The notes under the pieces are model-generated. The model saw nothing but the letters and a program-made list of their open reading frames with translations. It was not told where the DNA came from and searched no databases. A stretch of 64,000 nucleotides of DNA, from assembly GCA_944474755.1 (NCBI GenBank), contig OX104115.1, positions 54,750,648-54,814,647 on the forward strand. The letters run 5' to 3'. Origin of the DNA: Limnoperna fortunei (taxonomy: Eukaryota; Mollusca; Bivalvia; Mytilida; Modiolidae). Position 1 is the stretch's first letter, and each line of letters begins with the position of its first letter. Made by a program: the position numbers and the translations under genes. Below are positions 55,446 through 64,000 of the stretch, one piece after another.

Positions 55446-56802
55446 TTCAACATTACTATTTCGATTCAACATTACTTTTACAAGGGTTGTCTGATTACTA
55501 CTCGATATACTTTTTCAAACATCAGACAACCATTCTGGTTATATACATATTTTAATAACATTTTCACTACGTGAAAGTATGACAAAACAAGTCTTTAAAA
55601 GAACAAACAGTTCTTGAATAAACTCGTTGTGGTCGCTTAGAGTTTTTTTTATTTTGTTAACTAATACAAAATGTAGTGAAACTAATAGTCCTCCTGTTAT
55701 ACTCCACCCTTCCGACAAAATATTAGAACTAATATTATTTAGTTTTAAAGCCTTTTCTGTTTAGAAGCCTTATTTGTTTATCTATAAATAAATTATTTTC
55801 AAAAACTATTTCTTTTGATTTCACTTAAAGAGTAAATAGACTGGTGGCGTCGTTTATTCAAACTGTATTTACTTATTTTCAAGTCGCTGATTAAGGATAG
55901 ACCGGACTGCCCTAGAAGTGTTAGATGAAATTATTAATATCAAGTAAAGCAATTCAATATAACATTATAACTGCGTTAAGGTACCTTACTTACAATGCTT
56001 TGTGATCGACAAGATGTTCCTTTCATAAATTTATGACATGAAAGTCAAATTTCGCAAATTGTTATACGTTTGTCTGTCTGTGGATTATATGAACAACCTA
56101 TCTTGTTATTAATGGAAGAATCGTTTATAGTACTAGTACTTAGATAGGCGTACTTTATTAAATTGTAAAATATTTAATATGTTTTATCAATTTTACAAGC
56201 AATTGTATAAAGCCTTTCTCTTAATCTTTATCACTGATACGTTCGTTGTTCATAACTAATTTTTGAATTGCCACTTACATGACTTGACTGCTGTATTGCT
56301 AAACAATGTTTAGGTCTTCTTTATATTCTTAAATTCTTCTTTTCATTAAAATGGAAAAAATTTACGTACATATATTTCTTTTTGTTGTTTCTTATTATTA
56401 TTTACAAGATTTGTCTGCAATATCTCTAAACATTTAGTAAATATTTTCCTTAGATTTATTAACTCCATCTTTCTCTTCTAAAAATAAGTATTTTCCTCAA
56501 TCATATTTTCTTTTATGTATTGATAAGTGCACACCGGATTGTATATATTGATTTCACTGAGATGTGTTAACTTCTTGATACAAGACGTACATGCTAACAA
56601 AATTCAATTAATTATAATATAGAGAAACATGATTAAGTACGTTTTGTCAAACACACTAAATGTGTGGTATATTTGTTTTTGTTTCATTGGTCTGTCTAGG
56701 TATCATAACAGCTAAATTCATGTGCTTGTGCACTTCAACAAAACGTTATCTGATCTTTGACTATACCTTATTTTTAATTATTTGGTTATATTATATTTTT
56801 AG
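55446..56802 (+). other. Intron, AT-rich
   Basis: No exon recognised; pyrimidine-rich acceptor ttatatttttag ends it. Confidence 0.4.
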
Positions 56803-56883
56803 CAATGCTATCAGGAATGTTTGAAATTGGCAAACGACCAACTTGTGAGCATTGCACAGATGTTGCAACTCGACACTAGTAAA
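56803..56883 (+). CDS. Mieap domain exon 2 (27 codons)
   Basis: QCYQECLKLANDQLVSIAQM then LQLDTSK, donor GTAAGT. Phase 0 on both sides. Matches the Cys-rich helix of Mieap domains. Confidence 0.8.
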
Positions 56884-57629
56884 GTAAGTAAATAGAAATG
56901 AGCTATTCAAAACAGTGATCATTAGTCTGCAAAATTGATTCATTTAAAAATAACATATATTTTGTTCTCAACATTTTGGAATCTAGTAACAAGTAGTCAG
57001 AACAACATATTCCTTGAGACAATATAATTATCTCACGTGGACAATAAATGCACGAATGAAGTATGTACTATCTTTAACGATATATTTTAATGACTTCTTT
57101 AGTTTACATGGTGTAGTACCTCAATAATAAACAAACTAAAAATATAAATATGATACACTGAAACTCGCGTTATTGAAAAGAAGTTACTATACTGATATGT
57201 ATGTGACAAACGAACATCATAGCTGGAACACTGAAATTCTAAGGACATTACCATACACTTTTCTGGAGTTGTATGTAAAAATAGCGTGCATTAAAACAAT
57301 CAATTTAAAATCACCTAAGCTAAATCTATGTAAAATGGCTTTGATACTAACATATTTTGCACCGAAAATCTCTACTCCGATTTCCTTACTCATTTCTCAA
57401 AAGATGAGTTCCACTCCATTTGGTCAACCAAACATTTTTTTGTTCCATTGTAACATGTGACATTCGAGATATAAGAAATTTGTTGGTACATGTAATTGGG
57501 TGTAAATTTAATTGCGCAGTTATTAATTGGCTCATTAATTGTTTTGTCTGTTAACGAAATTAGTCTAACAGGAGTGAAAATCAAACGTAATTAATTACAG
57601 TTTAAACTTTGTTCTTGTGAATTCATTAG

Positions 57630-57728
57630 ATTGCCACAGACATAGAAAGTTTACCTGGATGTAAAGAAATAGCAGTTATCAGAAGGCAAAATGCTGAAAA
57701 AGTTGCAACAGTATTGTATCAAACGAAG
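57630..57728 (+). CDS. Mieap domain exon 3 (33 codons)
   Basis: IATDIESLPGCKEIAVIRRQ then NAEKVATVLYQTK, donor GTAAAA. Phase 0 on both sides. Confidence 0.8.
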
Positions 57729-58287
57729 GTAAAAATGATTTCGAGAGTAGTTATTCATGCTCCAATTAACGAACATTCTCTTATTTAAATACGATGACAT
57801 CACGAATTAACAGGTTCACTGCAGAATGTATACGTTTAAGTAACGGTATTTTAGTAAGTATAAAGCATAATCTCCGTAAATTGATAAAATCATTTTTGAG
57901 TTTAGAAAAATATTAGCAAAATACGGAGACACCATCCCAGTAAAGTAAAAAATAAAGTCATCAGTAAATTGCATTTATGATAAGTGATTAAGACACCTAG
58001 CACGAAAACCAATAAAATACATGAGCGAAAGTCGGGAAAGAGTGCAAATCCGGATTCAGAGAAACCAAAACAACAGGAAAAAGATACCCAAATCAAATAT
58101 TAACAGCAAGTGGGTTATATGAATCAATTAAAACATGTGGAATTAGGCGCTGGTCATTTTTCCGTCTACCATATTTTAATTACTGAAAACAAGAAAACAA
58201 TATAACAGTTACTGTAGTTTTAAGTACATGTATACTGAATATGTTCTGGTAGACAAATTTATATTAACATGTACTGTATATAAATAG

Positions 58288-58590
58288 GTTCTGGTCGACA
58301 AAATTGTCAACTCTGATTGGCAATATCATTGGAAATCAGAGGAATTGACAAGAAGAATCATGGAAACTCCGTTTTATGAAAAATGTGTTCATATCTGCTG
58401 GAGTATGGCAATACAGAATCCCGCGATGGTACTGAGTGACGCCCTCCTACCTGGTACAGTTTATGATAAAAACTTGTACAGAGAATTCGTTCAGAGTGGA
58501 GATAAAGTAAAATATGTTATATGGCCAGCTTTGTTCTTACACAAGGACGGTCCGCTATTATTCAAAGGTGTCGTGCAGCCATATAAATGA
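58288..58590 (+). CDS. Mieap domain last exon
   Basis: 100 codons plus TGA. FYEKCVHICWSMAIQNPAMV then VKYVIWPALFLHKDGPLLFK: the ECxxLCWxMxxQxPP and YVVWPALxLHxxGPLLxKG strings are the hallmark of the Mieap C-terminus. In vertebrates Mieap controls mitochondrial quality (degradation of damaged mitochondrial proteins). In bivalves this domain occurs in multiple proteins of unknown role. With the B-box and coil exons the chain is 816 codons without a stop. Whether the B-box exon is really spliced here is inferred from phase only. Confidence 0.88.
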   Translation, partial: VLVDKIVNSDWQYHWKSEELTRRIMETPFYEKCVHICWSMAIQNPAMVLSDALLPGTVYDKNLYREFVQSGDKVKYVIWPALFLHKDGPLLFKGVVQPYK

Positions 58591-58659
58591 AATGCTTGCA
58601 TGCCAGCAGAAAGTCATTGAAACTTAATGTTGTGTATAAATTATTATTGTGATGTTATA

Positions 58660-58665
58660 ATTAAA
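58660..58665 (+). terminator. Polyadenylation signal candidate
   Basis: ATTAAA about 70 bases after the stop of the Mieap exon, followed by T-rich sequence. Confidence 0.5.
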
Positions 58666-59025
58666 CATTTTCCTTTGCTTTACAAGATATAATTTTTTGT
58701 ACCGATAGTCAGATAGTGTCCGATAACTAATAGTTTCTTCATTTGCTTTCATATTGGATATACTTAATGTCAGTGGTATTTTATTTTCTGTATAGCATTA
58801 CGACCACTAATAGCTCATTATACTTCATAGCAATATCATATTTATTTTAAATTGTACCACACATGCAGTTATTTAACATTGTTCATGTTTAAAATATGTA
58901 ATGACAATCAAATGTGCTGAAATTCCTTTTATGAACACATAACTTGCACAAGTTTTTTCTTTGGTTTAAAAGACAAAAGAAATAACAAAATATACTTATA
59001 AACTAAACTTCTTTAGTTTGATAGC

Positions 59026-59940
59026 CATATTGTTATAGTTCCTTATTTGATAGTAATCCATCAAATATTTCTCTGCAGACAACATACCGTATAACAATAG
59101 TTAAGTCGCGATTTTACATACATGTGTTGTATTACCTTAATTTCACATTGCTGTTTAATTCAATTTTAGTTGTGCGTTTTTCTTATAGTTCCTTATTTTA
59201 TAGTAATCCATCAAATATTTCTCTGCAGACAAAATACAGTATACATGTAACAATAGTTAAGTCGCGATTTTACATACATATGTTGTATAACTTTAATTTC
59301 ACATTGCTGTTTAATTCAATTTTAGTTGTGCGTTTTTCTCATAGTTCCTTATTTTATAGTAATCCATCAAATATTTCTCTGCAGACAAAATACCGTATAA
59401 CAATAGTTAAGTCGCGATTTTACATACATATGTTGTATAACTTTAATTTCACATTGCTGTTTAATTCAATTTTAGTTGTGCTTTTTTCTTATAGTTCCTT
59501 ATTTTATAGTAATCCATCAAATATTTCTCTGCAGACAAAATACCGTATAACAATAGTTAAGTCGCGATTTTACATACATGTGTTGTATAACTTTAATTTC
59601 ACATTGCTGTTTAATTCAATTTTAGTTGTGCGTTTTTCTTATAGTTCCTTATTTTATAGTAATCCATCAAATATTTCTCTGCAGACAAAATACAGTATAC
59701 ATGTAACAATAGTTAAGTCGCGATTTTACATACATATGTTGTATAACTTTAATTTCACATTGCCGTTTAATTCAATTTTAGTTGTGCGTTTTTCTTATAG
59801 TTCCTTATTTTATAGTAATCCATCAAACATTTCTCTGCAGACAACATACCGTATAACAATAGTTACAGTAAGTCATATGTTGTATTACCTTAATTTCACA
59901 TTGCTGTTTTTTCACTTTTAGTTGTGCGTTTTTCTTAGAT
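59026..59940 (+). repeat. Tandem array of 150/156-bp units
   Basis: Six 'ctctgcagac' anchors at 59071, 59221, 59377, 59527, 59677 and 59833 give periods of 150, 156, 150, 150 and 156. The longer units carry six extra bases ('catgta' type). All periods are multiples of three, so a 265-codon hydrophobic frame (59124-59921) stays open across the array. It is treated as a satellite, not a gene. Confidence 0.9.
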
Positions 59941-61689
59941 CGGAACGATTGAGAAATATGTTTGTATTAGGTGAGATTTCACTAATTTATGTTTTGAAAA
60001 TTGGGTAATGATTCAATGATATCTAATATATTTGTATAGTACAAAATTCACATAATTATGTAAACTCCAGAAATGTAGATATTATATTTTTCTGAGCGTA
60101 CTTATACACTTCTATACATTAAAATTGGAAAACGAATTTACTGTACCTTTGTTTACTTCGTCTGTTACTGCATCCGGTGTCCTTAATTATATAGGTTTGC
60201 AAGTTTTGCCTTTTGTATAAAAGTCCTTTTACCTTCAGTTGTTAAATTAAAAAATTTATCATTGAATTTACGTCATTTGGGTTTATTAGATTCCAGAGCA
60301 CAACATAAAACTAGTGTAAATGTTCTTTTAGGGACAATTAATGATGCTTTTGTAATAGAACAGTAACATTTGCCATTTTTATGTTTTGAAGCTTATTAAA
60401 ACACAATTAGAGCACGATTTATAACTTTACACACATTAATAAAGCTTAAATTACTTTACTAAAATTCTCTTTCTTTTTTATTTATAATTCCACTTACTTA
60501 CAACATGCTCTTGTGGAACACAAACTGTGATATTGGAAGTGCCAAATGATTGATGAGGACTCATAATGTTGTTTACAGATTTGTTTACCATCTTATCGGT
60601 TTTAAATTCTATTTTGTTGGACACATCAGCATTTTCCGTCATATACAATACATATTATATTTGTGTGTTTGTTTGAATATTGTTTAACGTGGCGTGCAGG
60701 TTTTATCGGGAAGGAAGCCAGTGTACCCCCGACCTTCGGTAGGAAATCGGGCAATCCTTGTCAATTAAGATTTAAGTCGAGTAAACATTGTCTGCAGTGG
60801 GAATTGAACCCCCAATCTCAGTGCTGACAGACCACGAAATCAATAGTAGACGAACTACCTTGACCACGGCCGCCGAGTCCTCTTATACATATTATACACT
60901 GTACTATGTTCAGTTATACTTATCTTTTTGAAAAACACAATTGTTTATTATGTTACATATCTCTTGTATTTTCATTTTTTTTTATCTTTTTTTTGTAAGT
61001 TATTGGGGTTATAAGTTATAGTTTATTCCTTGTGTGACTTGTAGTTGTATGTGTCTTAGTAAAAATGAAAGCGTTGCACAAAGATTTAGGCCATAACATT
61101 ACATGATATTGTATTATTATGTTAAATGTTTTCCTTTTTAAGATTATAATTATTTTCTTACTGAATTGTTCATTTATTATTGTTGGACGTCGGCCCTAGC
61201 TGTTACTTTTCAGAAAAGCTCCATTTGGAAGTGCAAAGTTAAATAACAATTTAGTTACATAATGGGAACTGCGAAAGGTTTAAGGAAACGACTGACAGAG
61301 CTCTTCATCATGTATCTGAGACCACCAACTCTTTCCGCGGTTATAAAGTTTAAATATATAAAAACAGACCGCGAAACATTATGTGTAACTCGTTTGAAGT
61401 TCATCGCGTTTCTTGTGAATAACACTCATTTTTGGTCTCAGAATAGTGGGTTCCATCTGTATCTATAATTTTACTAAACAACGTCAAAACAAACACGAAA
61501 ATTAAGGTCCTATTATTTTATTATTTTGAATATTGCTTGTTCTGGTCATGAAAACGGTAAAATTATAGTTAGCTGTCATTAAGCAAACTTTCAATCAATC
61601 AGTACTTATGTTATGAACCTCACTTCCCATTTAATGATTTTAGCATCCATTTAGTAATTTGATAAATGAGTAATAGTACTTGAAACCAA
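59941..61689. other. Intergenic DNA with a SINE
   Basis: Only the SINE at 60,680-60,890 is recognised. A 68-codon frame at 61262-61468 has no known domain. Confidence 0.45.
60680..60890 (-). repeat. SINE copy, nearly full length
   Basis: Minus strand: tRNA-like head ('accttgaccacggccgcc' reversed), B box 'gggttcaattcc' and body 'aattgacaaggattgcc'. Same family as 21,513. Confidence 0.8.
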
Positions 61690-62115
61690 CACTGTAAAAA
61701 TTTATTTAGGGCCTAAACACTTTTCTAAACACATTTCATGTTATAGATTTTGAGACACGTTTAGGTTCTTAACATGTCTTAAATCTAAACATGTTTAACA
61801 ACATGTTCAAATTCTAAACATGTTTCTTTTTTATGTGTTTAGAATGAAGATATATTTAGATTGTATGTTTTTAGGGATATACTCTGAATATGGCAGTTGA
61901 ACACATACAATTGAGAAAAATATCCCTTCAATACTTTTCAAAATTGTCTTCCAATGGTATATCAAAATTGTTTAGAAACTACAGCAAATCGAATTAATCA
62001 AATGAAACAATGTTAATTTCAACATAGTTTATTAGAACTTAATCATATTGATCAAACACATTACATATTGAAAACAAACAAACATTATAGGCAACACAGA
62101 GTTTGTTTTCTGTCT

Positions 62116-62293
62116 TTAAAATAAACTGTAACTGGTATTCTTTGGGATTTGATAAATTCCAAACATAGTCGTAGGACTGCTTCGTCTCCTAATCAACTTA
62201 ATTCCTTCGCCGAACACAAAGCGTGTGTTAATTGTTCTAGCATCAATTTTTACCATATAGGCGCCTTTTTCTTTGAGTAAAATTTCAAGCTGT
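62116..62293 (-). CDS. Last exon of an unrecognised minus-strand gene
   Basis: Acceptor tttttagtaag|A gives phase 2. Reads QLEILLKEKGAYMVKIDART then NTRFVFGEGIKLIRRRSSPT and TMFGIYQIPKNTSYSLF with a TAA at 62116-62118. Good codon structure and matching phase with the next exon. I do not recognise the family. Confidence 0.55.
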
Positions 62294-62582
62294 CTTACTA
62301 AAAAAGAAATTTAATAAGTGTTAAAAATTAAAGCATTAGTAAAACCAAATAATTGCATTGCATACTTAACACAAAATAAAGGTCAGAATTCTTAAATATG
62401 TACTAATCAATCCGTACCAAACTATGTTTGTTGTATTTAGTGTTTTCAATCTTCGAAAACATGTTAAAGGTTGTAAAAAAAATTGTTCATGCAAATTGAC
62501 CCTAAGACTTACAATTTATGCATCTATCTAAGATAACGAGATATTTGAATCCAATTATGTTAAAAAAAACATAGGTACTCAC

Positions 62583-62683
62583 ATTGCTATCAATAACTTC
62601 ACAATTTCGGCCCCTGCTCTAAACTTTGTTTCGTACATGTGGTCAAGACATGAAATAAGATCGGCTTCTGTAGTTTCTGAAAC
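62583..62683 (-). CDS. Internal exon of the same minus-strand gene
   Basis: Acceptor tcgtttag, donor GTGAGTACC. Reads VSETTEADLISCLDHMYETK then FRAGAEIVKLLIA, 33 codons plus 2 nt. Phase 0 in, phase 2 out. Confidence 0.6.
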
Positions 62684-63292
62684 CTAAACGACAAATATAT
62701 TGTTAGTAACACATTAAAACACTGTAGTTACAATAAATTAGCATGAACACATTTGCTCAAGCTTGAATGGGGCAAGGACATTTGCCCCCACCCCCCACCC
62801 CCCCCCCTTAAACCCCCAACCGCGAAAAAAACCCGTATAGCTTAATTTATCTTTCATTAGTAAAAAAAAATTGCGACTCAAATAAAAAACATCATCTGTG
62901 TAAGCTTGCGCATTTCGCTTTGTCTATTTAACTTTTTAGTCTTTGCATCTATAACAATTATTAAAAGATATATGGATTGTTATTTTAGTTTTTTTGTAAA
63001 TTGCGGGCTGCCATGTTACAGATCATGTGAGTCAGTCACGTTATTATGTTTATAATAAACATTTTTTTTATTTACAAATTACGAATTTCATAAATGATTT
63101 CGGCATTAAATTAAAAGGAAAAATAATTAATAATACACACACACACAACAGCAAAGAAAATAATACATCGTAGTAGATCATGCAACCGACTCAGCGTGCA
63201 TCTCCAAATGGCATACATGTATGGACATAAACGTATGCATGTATTTTAAAATAAAAATAAATATCAATAATATATCTTATAAAATATCTTAC

Positions 63293-63319
63293 CGTGATAT
63301 TAATTCTTTTTCTGGCTTC
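63293..63319 (-). CDS. 27-nt microexon of the same gene
   Basis: Nine codons EARKRINIT between a strong acceptor (ttttaaaaacag) and donor GTAAGA, phase 0 on both sides and matching the next exon. Upstream exons are not seen; the 5' part lies beyond the window or was missed. Confidence 0.5.
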
Positions 63320-63643
63320 CTGTTTTTAAAATTAAGATGAAAGTTAGTAGATCTCTAAAGATGTGTAATACACGTCCTTTGTTTTGAATAATAAGCATAT
63401 CTTAGCGTCTGGCGGGAAACATGTGGACACTCTTATCTCAGTATCTACAACCCGCAGCGTCATTAAATGTTGAGGCTTTAAGCACTACATAGATTACATA
63501 TTTAATTTCTAAACATGTTTACAATGACGATGCTACTAAACTACATATGCTTAGCTTCTAAACATTTTCCTACAATATGTTTAGAGTAAACATGTTTAAG
63601 ATATGTTTAGGATCTAAGCACAATTTTTAGAGTGAATGCAATG

Positions 63644-63660
63644 TTATTTATTTATTTATT

Positions 63661-63715
<55 letters not shown>

Positions 63716-63748
63716 TTTTTTATTTATTTATTTATTTATTTATTTATT
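63644..63748. repeat. (TTTA)n microsatellite
   Basis: About 26 tetranucleotide units with two interruptions. Confidence 0.97.
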
Positions 63749-64000
63749 AAAAGTAATTACTTTTTGTAAGTTTAAAATTAATTATAATTATCAATATCTA
63801 TAAATTCACAATATAAAGATTAAAAATAATGTAATGTGATTGATTAGTTGAATGTTTGCGAGAACAGGTAACCATACAAAACATTATCGGATCATCCTTT
63901 TGACTGGTACATGTATGTATGAAGCATCAGACGGGGAGGGAGAATTTATCGTTATGTAGCCGGTACATTTTGCCAAAAGTAACTTATACTTCAAGAAGTG

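Larger units (their letters stand above)
61690..63634 (-). mobile_element. Possible DNA transposon with short TIRs (uncertain)
   Basis: Left end CACTGTAAAAATT..TTAGGGCCTAAACAC and reverse-complemented right end CACTCTAAAAATT..TTAGATCCTAAACAT are alike, and both are followed by several 'TAAACATGTTTA'-like subterminal repeats. A spliced gene tail lies between them. No target duplication is evident, so this may also be two copies of a smaller repeat flanking a gene. Confidence 0.35.

Noticed and set aside
1..64000. CRISPR arrays, bacterial operons, rRNA genes
   Set aside because: None seen; spliced genes and retroelements show this is eukaryotic nuclear DNA.

Overview
The window is animal nuclear DNA, most likely from a bivalve mollusc. 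The background is AT-rich, genes are split into short exons, and it carries a tRNA-derived SINE family, decayed LINE and Penelope-like fragments, a Ty3/gypsy element and a Polinton/Maverick. The host genes (a B-box/coiled-coil/Mieap-domain gene and a mucin/thrombospondin gene) are of types known to expand in bivalves. Taxonomy is inferred from this content and was not checked against a database.

Layout. At 0.8-7 kb on the + strand is a secreted protein gene: a signal-peptide exon (812-857), a Thr-rich mucin-like exon (2547-3474) and two TSP1 exons (3772-3943, 6796-6965). Splice phases agree throughout, but the frame is lost by single-base losses in a 32/33-bp repeat and in a T run. At 7.4-8.9 kb are a Penelope-like 3' fragment between inverted repeats, a (TA)n tract and a 227-bp direct repeat with a tRNA-like head. 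At 9.85-18.14 kb is a GC-richer, broken Polinton. It has a protein-primed DNA polymerase with SAP-like N-terminal region, an adenain-type protease, a fibre-like protein, an integrase with chromodomain, a PLA2-type domain, a packaging ATPase without its P-loop, and small zinc and OB-like proteins. No major capsid gene was found, and an unrelated ~280-bp coding fragment sits inside the polymerase. From 18.1 to 27.7 kb there are only repeats and AT-rich DNA.

At 27,682-37,447 is a complete young LTR retrotransposon: two 1,284-bp LTRs with four differences noticed, a CTAT target duplication, and intact gag and pol. Gag and pol overlap at a textbook -1 frameshift site (T TTA AAC, 6-nt spacer, H-type pseudoknot). 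One RNase H catalytic Asp reads Asn.

At 41.1-58.6 kb is the main host locus. A tandem B-box exon is followed by coiled-coil exons and by exons encoding a C-terminal Mieap (SPATA18-like) domain. The chosen exons join without a stop to 816 codons, and nearly every upstream junction splits an Arg or Lys codon in phase 2. The locus shows repeated exon birth and death: one tandem duplicated exon, one decayed exon with a lost donor, and inverted and direct copies of the B-box exon's 3' part. Downstream are a 150/156-bp tandem array (59.0-59.9 kb) and a minus-strand spliced gene tail (62.1-63.3 kb) lying between terminal-inverted-repeat-like ends.
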